A DNA stretch of 64,000 nt from Pseudomonadaceae bacterium SI-3. Lineage in GTDB: Bacteria > Pseudomonadota > Gammaproteobacteria > Pseudomonadales > Pseudomonadaceae. The translations under genes were made by a program, and so were the position numbers. Location: NCBI GenBank assembly GCA_004010935.1, contig CP026511.1, positions 3,348,001 to 3,412,000 on the forward strand, in the 5' to 3' direction. The stretch's first letter is position 1, and each line of letters starts with the position of its first letter. The notes under the pieces were generated by a model, which made no database searches, was not told where the DNA came from, and worked only from the letters and a program-made list of their open reading frames with translations. Of the stretch, positions 9,425 to 17,870 are shown in pieces.

Positions 9425-10171
9425 CTATATCGCATAGACATGACCATTGGCTTCCAGCAGACGCAACAATGCGGGCCAGGTCAGTTTGGCGGCGCTGCCC
9501 AGCTCGGCCGATTGCTGGCGAGTCGTCTCGATGGCAGCCGCTGAAGGCATATGGGTCGGGCCGCAGGCCTGAGCGCGCACCTGAATCTCGCATGCCTTCA
9601 TCAGGAAATAGAGGTAGGTGAAGGCTTCGGCGACCGTGCCGCCTGCTGTCAGCACGCCGTGGTTGCGCAGCATCATCATTCGCTTGTCACCGAGGTCGCG
9701 GATCAGCCGCTCGCGCTCACTCAGGTCCAGCGCGACGCCTTCGTACTCGTGATAGCAGAGGTGATCGAGGCAGAGCATCGCCGTCTGGCTCAGCGGCAGG
9801 AGCCCATCGCGATGCGCCGAAACCGCGACGCCGTCAGCGGCATGAAGGTGCATGACTGCACCCGCATCTTCGCGGCCCATGTGTACCGCGCTATGGATGG
9901 TGAAACCGGCCGGGTTGACCCGATGCAGGCTGCCGCTCTGAACGATCTGCCCCTCCTGATCGACCTTGACCAGCGACGAGGCGGTGATCTCCTGAAACAG
10001 CAGGCCGTAGGGGTTGATCAGAAAATGGTGTTCCGGCCCCGGTACGCGGGCGGAGAGATGGGTGAACACCAGGTCATCCCAGCCAAAATGCGCGACCAGT
10101 CGATAGGCCGCCGCCAGATCCTTGCGCACCTGCCATTCGGCTTCCCGGTTCGTAGCGGTTGAATCTTGCAT
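9425..10171 (-). CDS. class II aldolase/adducin family protein
   Basis: A 248-residue member of the class II aldolase/adducin fold, whose members cleave or epimerise phosphorylated or free hydroxy-ketones with a divalent metal. The metal-binding histidines are visible in VMHLHAADGVAVSAH (about residues 105-119), and a further conserved stretch is MMMLRNHGVLTAG. The N-terminal FGWDDLVFTHLSARVPG is typical. ATG 10171 follows a GGAGCAG ribosome site; the in-frame extension upstream overlaps the ligase gene and is not family-like. It lies between the acyl-CoA ligase and ghrA genes, so it probably acts on an intermediate of the same pathway. The substrate is unknown. Confidence 0.85.
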   Translation of the reverse strand: MQDSTATNREAEWQVRKDLAAAYRLVAHFGWDDLVFTHLSARVPGPEHHFLINPYGLLFQEITASSLVKVDQEGQIVQSGSLHRVNPAGFTIHSAVHMGREDAGAVMHLHAADGVAVSAHRDGLLPLSQTAMLCLDHLCYHEYEGVALDLSERERLIRDLGDKRMMMLRNHGVLTAGGTVAEAFTYLYFLMKACEIQVRAQACGPTHMPSAAAIETTRQQSAELGSAAKLTWPALLRLLEANGHVYAI

Positions 10172-10236
10172 AGCATCTGCTCCGTTGATTTCGAAGGCGC
10201 CAGCCGGCGCGTGGCCTTGCAATGGCTTCGCTGCCG

Positions 10237-11919
10237 TCAGGCCTGCTCGGTGCTGGCGGCGTGTTTGCGGTTTTCTTCTTCCTGCAGCGCACGCCACATC
10301 AGCTTGCCCGTGGAGGACCGCGGCAACGACGCGACGAACTCCACGTAGACCGGCGCCTTGTAAGCGGCCATCTCGGCCTTGCACCAGTCGATGATGTCCT
10401 GCTCGCTGACCTGCCCGGCCTGCCCATCGCGCAGCACGACACAGGCCTTGACCGTCTCACCGCGCTTGGGGTCGGGCCGCGAGATCACGCAGCACTCCTG
10501 GATCGCTGGGTGGCGGTACATCAGGCTTTCCACTTCCGACGGCCAGACTTTGAAGCCGGACGCGTTGATCATCCGCTTGACCCGGTCTACCAGGAAGAAA
10601 TAGCCCTCTTCATCGTAGTAGCCCATGTCGCCGGTGCGGAAAAACCTGTGGCCGTCCAGTTCGATGAATGCGCGCTCGGTCTCTTCCGGACGGTTCCAGT
10701 AACCCTGGAACAACTGCGGCCCACGGCTGATGATTTCGCCTACCTCATTGGGGCCAAGCTCTTGCCCGGTATTCAGATCGATGACGCGGCTGTCGACGTC
10801 GAATACCGGAATCCCGAGGCACTGCGCCTTGGGTCGCGGCACCGGGTTGATATGGGTGGCCGCGATGGTTTCGGAAAGTCCATAGCCTTCGATGTAACGC
10901 AGGCCGGTAAGCCGATGCAGCTTCTCCTCAACCGCCTTGGGCATTGCTGCGCCACCGCCGCCGACGCTGACCAGGCTGGACAGGTTGTAGCGCTCCAGGT
11001 CCGGATCGGAGAGGAAGTCGATGGCCATCGTGGCGATATTCACCCAGCCGGTCACGGCGTGGCGCTCAATCAGTTGCGCCGCAACCTTGCGGTCCCAGCG
11101 GGTCATGATCACGGCGGTGCCACCGTTGTAGATCGGCCCGCTCATGGCGCCCTGCATGCCCGTGACATGAAAGTAAGGCAGTGTCGCGAGGATTACCGAT
11201 TCGCTGGTGCTGTTGGTCCAGATGATGCGATGGATGATGGTCGCCATCGCCGAACGATGGGTATGCATGCAGCCCTTGGGCGCGCCGGTGGTGCCGGAGC
11301 TGTAAGGGAACACACAGAGATCGTCCGGACCGGCCGTGTGCGGACCGGGTGCGTGGCCGGCCGCGATAGCCTCGCGCCACGCGGTGCCGCCTGAGAACGT
11401 CGGCGCCGCGACGGGCGCCTGCACTTCGACCGGCAGTGCCAGGTCGGTGGGCTGGCGGACATACTCTGAGTAGGCCGCAACGATTACCTGACGCAGCTGC
11501 GCCGTGCCGACTAGCGGTGCGATGAAGCCGGTCAGCTCCTGACCGCAAATACATACGGCCGCGCCCGTGTCGTGCAGGTAGTGCTCCAGCTCGGCGCTGT
11601 GGTTCATCGGGTTAACCGGTACCACCACCGCATCCGCGCGCAGGATCGCGTAGTAGGCGATGGTGAACTGCGGCGAGTTCTGCATATACAGCAGCACCCG
11701 ATCGCCCTTGGCGACGCCCAACTGCTGAAGGTAACCGGCCATCGCTTCGACTTCGCGCAGCAGTTCAGCGTAGGTGATCAAGGTGTCGTAGAAAACCATC
11801 GCCGTCTTGTCCGGGAAACGGCGCGTGGAAATCTCGAGATTGGTGAACAGGCTGGTTTCCGGCACGCTCAGGTGCTTAGGCAGATCCTCGGGCCAGACCG
11901 CATGATGGCGAGTGAACAT
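10237..11919 (-). CDS. long/medium-chain type acyl-CoA synthetase
   Basis: A 560-residue class I adenylate-forming enzyme. Motifs in order: YSSGTTGAPKG at 206-216, GYGLSETIAATH in the A5 region, TGDMGYYDEEGYFFLVDR with the hinge Lys/Arg, and PRSSTGKLMWRAL containing the C-terminal catalytic Lys. It should convert a free acid to its acyl-CoA, the entry step for the acyl-CoA dehydrogenase and thioesterase of the same operon. It starts 21 bases after surE on the minus strand, with CAGGAG at good spacing before ATG 11919. It differs clearly from the ligase at 6723, so the two probably have different substrates. Confidence 0.9.
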   Translation of the reverse strand: MFTRHHAVWPEDLPKHLSVPETSLFTNLEISTRRFPDKTAMVFYDTLITYAELLREVEAMAGYLQQLGVAKGDRVLLYMQNSPQFTIAYYAILRADAVVVPVNPMNHSAELEHYLHDTGAAVCICGQELTGFIAPLVGTAQLRQVIVAAYSEYVRQPTDLALPVEVQAPVAAPTFSGGTAWREAIAAGHAPGPHTAGPDDLCVFPYSSGTTGAPKGCMHTHRSAMATIIHRIIWTNSTSESVILATLPYFHVTGMQGAMSGPIYNGGTAVIMTRWDRKVAAQLIERHAVTGWVNIATMAIDFLSDPDLERYNLSSLVSVGGGGAAMPKAVEEKLHRLTGLRYIEGYGLSETIAATHINPVPRPKAQCLGIPVFDVDSRVIDLNTGQELGPNEVGEIISRGPQLFQGYWNRPEETERAFIELDGHRFFRTGDMGYYDEEGYFFLVDRVKRMINASGFKVWPSEVESLMYRHPAIQECCVISRPDPKRGETVKACVVLRDGQAGQVSEQDIIDWCKAEMAAYKAPVYVEFVASLPRSSTGKLMWRALQEEENRKHAASTEQA

Positions 11920-11940
11920 TTCTGAACTCCTGAATCGCGG

Positions 11941-12723
11941 TTAAAGGGCCAAGTCGGCCATGGCCCTTTCTTCGCCCCACTCGAGCCAGCCCCGGGTGTC
12001 GCGCAAGGGTGTGATCGCGATGCGCTTTTCACGCAGCGCAGCGACGTCGGCCTCAGGGGCGACGATATGTGCAGACGAATGCTCGAAGCCAAGCCACCAG
12101 TACGGCAAGCCGCGCCCGTCACGCCCTGCCTGCAAACGAGGCCGGGTGATCGAGCCGCGCGATTGCTGGGTCATTCGCAGATGGCTGACGAGGTCAGCCG
12201 AACAAGCCGGGAAATTCACGTTCCAGCAACAGCCGTTTTCTTCAAGACGCGCCCAGAGCGCACGGATTGTGGTTTCCGCGTAGGTCTCGACACAGGACCA
12301 ATCGATCCCTGTGCGATCAAGAAAGGCCTGGCTCAGGCCGATGGCCGGAATGCCCAGCAGGTCGGCGCTGAGTACCGCGCCGAGGGTGCCCGAATAAGGC
12401 ACCGAATCGCCGATGTTCGCCCCGCTGTTGACGCCGGACAGCACCAGATCAGGCGGCGAGTCCTGCAGCCATTCGGCCATGGCGAACATCACGCAATCTG
12501 ATGGCGTTCCCGAGACGGCGAAACGCCGCTCACCATGGTGATACACCCGCAGCGGCGCGTGCACGGAAATGCCCTGACCGGTACCGCTCTGGTCGTGCTC
12601 GGGCGCCACCACCCAGACCTCTTCGGCCAGTTGCGCGGCGATCCGCTCGAGCAGCGCCAGCCCCGGCGCAGCAATACCGTCATCGTTGGTCAATAAAACG
12701 CGACGTAGCAACGGAGCGCTCAT
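11941..12723 (-). CDS. surE: SurE-family 5'/3'-nucleotidase or phosphatase (operon paralogue)
   Basis: A 260-residue SurE-fold metal-dependent phosphatase. The metal-binding LLTNDDGIAAPGLALL at the N-terminus and SGVNSGANIGDSVPYSGTLGA in the middle (Ser/Asn/Gly loop) are conserved. The housekeeping surE of Pseudomonas lies beside pcm-rpoS, so this is expected to be a second copy with a specialised role. Its ATG overlaps the stop of the preceding kinase gene in ATGA (12720-12723), which implies translational coupling. An upstream in-frame start at 12759 would lie deep in the kinase gene and is rejected. A phosphatase coupled to a small-molecule kinase suggests removal of, or quality control on, a phosphorylated intermediate; this is inference. 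Confidence 0.87.
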   Translation of the reverse strand: MSAPLLRRVLLTNDDGIAAPGLALLERIAAQLAEEVWVVAPEHDQSGTGQGISVHAPLRVYHHGERRFAVSGTPSDCVMFAMAEWLQDSPPDLVLSGVNSGANIGDSVPYSGTLGAVLSADLLGIPAIGLSQAFLDRTGIDWSCVETYAETTIRALWARLEENGCCWNVNFPACSADLVSHLRMTQQSRGSITRPRLQAGRDGRGLPYWWLGFEHSSAHIVAPEADVAALREKRIAITPLRDTRGWLEWGEERAMADLAL

Positions 12724-13787
12724 ACGGTTACCCCGCTGCCATTCTGGGCGATCCGCCAACCTGCTTCAGCCAGCAGGCCGGCGCGCTGACCAACCTGCAA
12801 CGCATCGGCATTGCTGGCATTGCCCTGCAACGCCCGCGCATAGACGCCCTGCAGGATCGCCGCGAGCCGGAACAGTGAAAACGCCACGAACACATGCCAG
12901 TCGTCGATGGCGTCGCGCCCGCTTCTCAGGCAATACCGTTGCAGTACCGATTGCTCGGACGGAATGCCCTGCTCCTGCAGATCGATGCCGATCAATCCAC
13001 GCAGTCCGTCGACACCCGCCGGCAGGTGATACGGCAAGCAGAAGTAGGCGAGGTCTGCGAGCGGATGGCCGAGGGTCGACAGTTCCCAGTCGAGAATTGC
13101 CGCCACCTTCGCCTCACTCGGATCGAAAATCAGATTGCCGAGCCGGTAGTCACCGTGGGCAATGGCGCACTCGTCGCGCTGCGGCGCCTGCTCAGGCAAC
13201 CAGCGCATCAGCTGTTCCATCGCCGGCATGTCACCGGTCCGGGACGCCTGATACTGGCCGGACCAGCGCTTCACCTGGCGCGCGAAGTAGCCCTGAGCCT
13301 TGCCAAAATCACCCAGGCCCACCTTTTCGACGTCAACTTGATGAAGCTCGGCCATCGTATCGATGGCGGCCAGATGGATCGGCCGGCGTTCGGCGGTAGT
13401 CAGTTCGTTCAACGCTGGATGGCCGAAGATCCGTCCCTCTATGTGATCCATGACGTAAAAGGCGGTGCCGATGATGGTTTCGTCCTCGCACAGCAGATGT
13501 ACGCGTGGCACCGGAACAGTGGTGTGCTCGGACAGGGCACCGATCACCTTGTATTCACGCTCGACCATATGCGCAGACGGCAGCACCTTGCCCGGCGGTT
13601 TCTTGCGCAATACGTAGCGGCGACCGGCACTTTCCAGAAGGTAGGTGGGGTTGGACTGGCCGCCCTGGAACTGCCGAACCTTTAGCTCGGGGCCCAATTC
13701 GGGCAGCTGCTGCCGAAGGTATTGAGCCAGCGCCGCCTCATCAAAACGATGCGCGGGAAGCACGTCGATCAGTTCGGGTTCGTTCAT
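12720..13787 (-). CDS. APH-family phosphotransferase of the ACAD10/11 N-terminal type
   Basis: A 355-residue aminoglycoside-phosphotransferase-fold kinase. The nucleotide loop region QGGQSNPTYLL is near 42-51, the catalytic loop HGDYRLGNLIFD at 211-222 and the metal-binding DWE of ILDWELSTLGHPLADLAY at 233-235. This set, especially FQGGQSNPTY and DWELSTLGHPLADLAY, is that of the kinase domain fused to acyl-CoA dehydrogenase in mammalian ACAD10/11 and of LvaA-like proteins, which phosphorylate 4-hydroxyacyl-CoA. Here the dehydrogenase is a separate gene two positions upstream. Start MNEPELIDV (13787) is chosen over 13820 because the latter overlaps the SDR gene. An antibiotic-resistance role is unlikely. 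Confidence 0.88.
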   Translation of the reverse strand: MNEPELIDVLPAHRFDEAALAQYLRQQLPELGPELKVRQFQGGQSNPTYLLESAGRRYVLRKKPPGKVLPSAHMVEREYKVIGALSEHTTVPVPRVHLLCEDETIIGTAFYVMDHIEGRIFGHPALNELTTAERRPIHLAAIDTMAELHQVDVEKVGLGDFGKAQGYFARQVKRWSGQYQASRTGDMPAMEQLMRWLPEQAPQRDECAIAHGDYRLGNLIFDPSEAKVAAILDWELSTLGHPLADLAYFCLPYHLPAGVDGLRGLIGIDLQEQGIPSEQSVLQRYCLRSGRDAIDDWHVFVAFSLFRLAAILQGVYARALQGNASNADALQVGQRAGLLAEAGWRIAQNGSGVTV

Positions 13788-13797
13788 CGCTTCGCCC

Positions 13798-14565
13798 TCA
13801 GCATGCGGTTTCGCCGCCATCCGCGACGATCACCTGCCCGGTAATGTAGGCACTGGCGGGCGCCGCGAGAAAGACTGCCAGCCCGGCGATGTCCACCGGT
13901 TCGCCGATACGACGCAGCGGCGTTTTCTCGGCAGCACGGCGGACTCGCTCCGGATCATCGAGCAACGCCTTGGCGAAATCGGTACGTACAAGTCCCGGGG
14001 CGATGGCGTTGACGCGGATGCCTTTGGGCCCCCACTCCGCCGCCAGATTGCGCGCCAGCGCCGCCTCGGCGGCCTTGGATACGCCGTAGGTGCCGATCAC
14101 CGTATTGCCGCGCAGCCCGGCGATGCTCGAGAGCATGATCACCGCCCCCTCCCCTCGCTCGGCCATCTGTGACAACACCATGTTCGAGAGCCAGAAGGTG
14201 CCCTTGACGTTGGTGTCCATGATCTTGTCCCAGGCGTCGTCGGTCAGCTCGCTGGTCGGGCCATAAACCGGATTGGTGGCGGCATTGCAGACCAGCACGT
14301 CGATGCGTCCCCAAGCCTGCAGTGTGGTGTCGACCAGCCGCTGCAGGTCTTCCTTGCGACCCACATGGCACGGCACGGCGATGGCCTCGTAGCCAGCCGC
14401 GTTCAGCTCGGCAGCCACCGCTTCGCAGGCGTCAGCCTTACGACTGGAAATCACCACGCGCGCGCCGCAACGGGCCATTTCTTCGGCGATGGAGCGACCG
14501 ATACCGCGAGTCGAACCAGTGATCAGCGCCACCTTTCCGGACAGGTCGAATAATGGGTTGGTCAT
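13798..14565 (-). CDS. short-chain dehydrogenase/reductase
   Basis: A 255-residue classical SDR. It has the cofactor motif TGSTRGIG (16-23), NAA at about 95-97 (the NNAG position), the catalytic Ser near 147 and the Y160-x3-K164 pair (YGVSK), and the C-terminal YITGQVIVADGG. It should be an NAD(P)-dependent 3-hydroxyacyl or hydroxyacid dehydrogenase or 3-oxoacyl reductase. Its place between the acyl-CoA dehydrogenase and kinase genes recalls LvaD-like SDRs of levulinate catabolism. AAAGGATG precedes ATG 14565. The gap to the kinase gene is 10 bases, so the two are clearly co-transcribed. Confidence 0.9.
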   Translation of the reverse strand: MTNPLFDLSGKVALITGSTRGIGRSIAEEMARCGARVVISSRKADACEAVAAELNAAGYEAIAVPCHVGRKEDLQRLVDTTLQAWGRIDVLVCNAATNPVYGPTSELTDDAWDKIMDTNVKGTFWLSNMVLSQMAERGEGAVIMLSSIAGLRGNTVIGTYGVSKAAEAALARNLAAEWGPKGIRVNAIAPGLVRTDFAKALLDDPERVRRAAEKTPLRRIGEPVDIAGLAVFLAAPASAYITGQVIVADGGETAC

Positions 14566-14599
14566 CGGACGGCATCCTTTTGTTGGTTTTGTCGGAGGC

Positions 14600-15817
14600 T
14601 CAGCGCTTGCTGGCGTAGTTCTTCAGTTCCAGCTTGGCGATGGTGTCCAGGTGTACCTCGTCCGGGCCGTCGGCCAGACGCAGGGTCCGCTGGTGTGCCC
14701 AGGCCGCTGCCAGAAAACTGTCCTGGCTGACACCCTTGGCGCCATGGACTTGAATCGCGCGGTCCAGCACCCGCAGCGCCATGCTCGGTGCGGCGGCCTT
14801 GATCATCGCGATCTCCTGACGTGCTACCTTGTTGCCGACGGTGTCCATCATGCGTGCCGCTTTCAGCGTCAGCAGGCGGGTCTGTTCGATTTCGATGCGC
14901 GAACGTGCGATGTCCTTGCGGATCGAGTCGAAGTCAGCCAGCGGCTTACCAAACGCGACGCGCGAATGCACCCGCTCGCACATGGCTTGCAACGCCCGCT
15001 CGGCTACGCCGATGGTGCGCATGCAATGGTGGATGCGCCCTGGGCCGAGTCGCCCTTGGGCAATTTCGAAGCCGCGGCCTTCGCCGAGCAGCATGTTGCT
15101 GGCAGGCACCCGGACATTGTTGTAGTGGATTTCGGCATGGCCATGAGGCGCGTGGTCGTAACCAAACACGTGGAGCGCACGGACGATCTCGACGCCAGGC
15201 GTATCCAGCGGCACGAGGATCATCGACTGTTGCCGATGCCGCTCGCCCGAGGGATCGGTCTTGCCCATGACGATGGCGATCTTGCAGGTGGTGGTCATTG
15301 CGCCTGACGACCACCACTTCTGCCCGTTGATCACATATTCGTCGCCTTCACGGCGGATCTCACAGGCGATGTTGGTCGCGTCGGATGACGCAACCTCGGG
15401 TTCGGTCATGGAGAAGCAGGAGCGAATCTCGCCGTTGAGCAGCGGCTTGAGCCACTGTTCCTGCTGCTCTGGCGTGCCGTAGCGCGCCAGCACTTCCATG
15501 TTCCCGGTATCCGGTGCGGAGCAGTTGAAGACTTCGGCGGCGACATGCGAGCGGCCCATGATCTCGCAGAGGTGGGCATACTCGAAATTGGTCAGCCCGG
15601 CGCCGTGTTCGCTTTCCGGAAGGAACAGATTCCACAGTCCCTGCGCTCGGGCTTTAGCCTTGAGTGTTTCGAGGATAGGCGGCGGTGCCCAGCGATTGTT
15701 GGCGGTGGCAACCTGCTCGTGAAAGACATGTTCGTTCGGGTAGATATGTTCATCCATGAACGCCGTGAGTTGCTGCTGGAGTTCCAGCGCCTTGCCGGTC
15801 AGTTCATACATTGCCAT
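14600..15817 (-). CDS. acyl-CoA dehydrogenase, ACAD10/11-like
   Basis: A 405-residue FAD-dependent acyl-CoA dehydrogenase with the three usual domains: N-terminal helical, central beta ([17 protein letters not shown], then WWSSGAM) and C-terminal helical ([30 protein letters not shown]). The segment where straight-chain enzymes carry the catalytic Glu (YEGT) reads [10 protein letters not shown] here, so Asp replaces Glu. This and [10 protein letters not shown] are hallmarks of the ACAD10/11 group, which acts with an APH kinase on 4-hydroxyacyl-CoA. ATG 15817 follows AAGGAAG; a second ATG two codons later is possible. The start overlaps the end of the thioesterase gene by 14 bases. Confidence 0.9.
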   Translation of the reverse strand: MAMYELTGKALELQQQLTAFMDEHIYPNEHVFHEQVATANNRWAPPPILETLKAKARAQGLWNLFLPESEHGAGLTNFEYAHLCEIMGRSHVAAEVFNCSAPDTGNMEVLARYGTPEQQEQWLKPLLNGEIRSCFSMTEPEVASSDATNIACEIRREGDEYVINGQKWWSSGAMTTTCKIAIVMGKTDPSGERHRQQSMILVPLDTPGVEIVRALHVFGYDHAPHGHAEIHYNNVRVPASNMLLGEGRGFEIAQGRLGPGRIHHCMRTIGVAERALQAMCERVHSRVAFGKPLADFDSIRKDIARSRIEIEQTRLLTLKAARMMDTVGNKVARQEIAMIKAAAPSMALRVLDRAIQVHGAKGVSQDSFLAAAWAHQRTLRLADGPDEVHLDTIAKLELKNYASKR

Positions 15818-16322
15818 CTTCCTTCTTGTTGTTAGGTGCGAGGAAATCCATCGGCACGCCTTGCGCCTGCTCGCTGCCGGAGCGCAGTCGGAAGGTCGCC
15901 TCACCAATCGCCAGCAGGCGATCATCTGCGTCGCGCACCTCACCAGAGCTGTTGAAAACGCGAGTCCCACCGGCACGTCGCCGACCAATGGCGCGTATCA
16001 CGCCGCCCGAGCATTGACCGGTAAAAGTCGTGTTGAGCACCAGGGTGATGGCCTTGCGAACGCGCCCCGGATAAGGGCAATAGGTGCCAGCTTCCGCGAG
16101 CACCACATCCAGCAGCGCAGTTATCACGCCGCCATGAAGCACGCCGGCCATATTCAGGTGGCAGGCCTGCACATCGAGCTCGATCACGGCTTCGTCTTCA
16201 GTCCAGGACACCTGACGATAGCCAAGCACCTGGTGAAAGCCAGGCAGGTCGCTGCCTCCGCTGATCGGCAAATGATTCGTCCGGCTGTCGTCAACCGGCA
16301 GCTCCGTCTCCTGCCCTTTCAT
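15804..16322 (-). CDS. PaaI-family hot-dog acyl-CoA thioesterase
   Basis: A 172-residue hot-dog fold thioesterase. The key segment [22 protein letters not shown] (about residues 57-78) contains the HGG turn and the acidic residue on the central helix typical of PaaI/YbgC-like enzymes that hydrolyse acyl-CoA. It is the first gene of the eight-gene minus-strand operon. Its likely role is to release the product acid or to clear dead-end CoA esters. The start codon at 16322 faces a 435-base region shared with the divergent TRAP transporter, where the operon promoter must lie. Confidence 0.85.
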   Translation of the reverse strand: MKGQETELPVDDSRTNHLPISGGSDLPGFHQVLGYRQVSWTEDEAVIELDVQACHLNMAGVLHGGVITALLDVVLAEAGTYCPYPGRVRKAITLVLNTTFTGQCSGGVIRAIGRRRAGGTRVFNSSGEVRDADDRLLAIGEATFRLRSGSEQAQGVPMDFLAPNNKKEDGNV

Positions 16323-16757
16323 CGCGCCACTGCCGCGTAGGCGCTAACAGCGACAGAACCGGAGCCTGCACATTGCGTCTGGATGTTTCTTGCGTCGAGG
16401 CGCATGGCGAGTCCTCTCGATTGTTTTTGTGGGGAGTCCTCTTCTTTTTGAAGCTGGCATGCTTGAAACACTGCGTCAATTCGGAATCCAGTTCCATCAG
16501 GCAGAATTATGATGCCCCACAAACAGAACCGTCTAAGCTCAACCTTTGCTGGACAGGCAACGATTAGCCAGTCGCAGGACGCCGAACTCATTATCGAGAA
16601 AGGCCGCGATAGCCTTCTGCTAGCGCTTGAAAAAGCCCCGCGCTATGTTAGCTTTCGATCAGCCCTGCAAAAGTCAGTTCTGCTGTGCGAAACAAGCATG
16701 CGACGCACGTGATACAAAGATGGCCTCAGCCAGACAATTACAACAAGAGGACGCGTT
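16323..16757. promoter_or_regulatory. divergent promoter region between the acyl-CoA operon and the TRAP transporter
   Basis: 435 bases without a convincing gene. It is visibly richer in A and T than its neighbours. It contains an inverted repeat GGAA-N5-TTCC at 16483-16495 and a small hairpin CTTCTTTTTGAAG near 16441. Short open frames exist here but lack ribosome sites and family-like sequence. No regulator gene is adjacent, so control of both operons probably comes from a factor encoded elsewhere. I cannot place the promoters with confidence. Confidence 0.55.
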
Positions 16758-17792
16758 ATGAAATCCATGCTCAAAAAGCTACTCGTTCCCGCCGGTCTGG
16801 TAGCACTGGCGGTTTCCGCCATGGCTCCGCAGATGGCGGCCGCACAAGACGTCACCAAATGGCGCGTGCAATCGCATTGGCCGAGTGCCAGCAGTTCCTA
16901 TCAAGACAGCCTCGTCAGACTCAAAAACGAAATCGAGCGGCGCACCGATGGTCGTCTGGAGTTGCAACTGTTCGAGTCCGGCGCGCTGTTCAAGCCGCAG
17001 GAAACCTTCAATGCCGTCAGCCGCGGTATCGTCCAGATGGGCACCATCTCCCCCGGTTACGCACAGGACAAGATGACGCTCGCCGGTATCGCCTCCGGCC
17101 TGCCCTTCGCTTTCCAGAATGTCTGGGAGGCTGCGTACTTCCATAAGCAGATGGGCTTCGAGGACATGCTTCGTGAAGAAGCCGCGCAACACGGCGTGTA
17201 CTGGTCGACCGACAAGGTCTACCCAACTGAAATGGTGGTGAAGAAGCCGATCAACAGCTGGGAGGATTTCACCAAGCTAAAGATTCGTTCATCCGGTGCG
17301 CTGCAGAAGTTTCTCGACGAGGCTGGCGCTTCGACCACCTATCTGCCTGGCGGCGAACTGTACCCGGCGCTCGATACCGGCGTGGTTGACGGTGCCCATT
17401 GGGGTGCCGTGCAAGGTGCCGCCAGCATGAGCTTCTACGAAGTGGCGAAGAATCACGTGCGGCCAGCACTGAACATCGCCGGCACCGATGTGATCATCAT
17501 CAGCCAGAAAGCCCTGGACAAGCTCTCCGAGCGCGACCAGGAGATCGTCAAACAGATCCTCGATGAGCAGTTCTGGTATCGCACCAACGAGTACCTGTAT
17601 CAGGAACAGATCGCCTTGCAGAAAGCCATTAAGGAACAGGGCGTAACGGTCAACGTATTGCCGGAAGACGTTCAGGCTCGGCTCCGCGAAGTGGCGAAGA
17701 AGACCTGGGAAGAAGAAGGCAAACGCAGTGACAAGTCGGCCGAAGCCCTGCAAAAGCTCAAGACTTTCCTCAGTGACCTCGGCTACCAGTAA
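16758..17792 (+). CDS. dctP: TRAP transporter periplasmic solute-binding protein, DctP family
   Basis: A 344-residue protein with a Sec signal peptide (KK, hydrophobic LLVPAGLVALAVSAMA, then AAAQD with cleavage after AAA near residue 29). The mature part is a DctP-type binding protein; the segment FTKLKIRSSGALQKFLDEAG holds the conserved Arg that pairs with the ligand carboxylate, and STTYLPGGELYPALDTGVVDG follows. It should capture an organic acid in the periplasm and deliver it to the DctQ-DctM permease encoded just downstream. GAGGA precedes the ATG. The position divergent to the acyl-CoA operon suggests that the ligand feeds that pathway; the ligand is not identifiable. Confidence 0.93.
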   Translation: MKSMLKKLLVPAGLVALAVSAMAPQMAAAQDVTKWRVQSHWPSASSSYQDSLVRLKNEIERRTDGRLELQLFESGALFKPQETFNAVSRGIVQMGTISPGYAQDKMTLAGIASGLPFAFQNVWEAAYFHKQMGFEDMLREEAAQHGVYWSTDKVYPTEMVVKKPINSWEDFTKLKIRSSGALQKFLDEAGASTTYLPGGELYPALDTGVVDGAHWGAVQGAASMSFYEVAKNHVRPALNIAGTDVIIISQKALDKLSERDQEIVKQILDEQFWYRTNEYLYQEQIALQKAIKEQGVTVNVLPEDVQARLREVAKKTWEEEGKRSDKSAEALQKLKTFLSDLGYQ

Positions 17793-17870
17793 ACCCCTCG
17801 CCTGACCCATCCTCGGCGCGATCGCGCGCCGGGGGTGCGATTCGCTCAATCCTTGCTCGTGGGGCCTGTC

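Noticed and set aside
10222..11394. A 390-codon plus-strand open frame
   Set aside because: It lies entirely opposite the acyl-CoA synthetase gene, whose motifs are unmistakable.
12720..13787. The APH-fold protein as an antibiotic-resistance kinase
   Set aside because: Its motifs (QGGQSNPTY, DWELSTLGHPLADLAY) and its acyl-CoA gene neighbours point to the ACAD10/11 metabolic kinases.
16509..16712. A 67-codon frame between the thioesterase and dctP genes
   Set aside because: No ribosome site, no recognisable family, and it lies in an A/T-rich promoter region.
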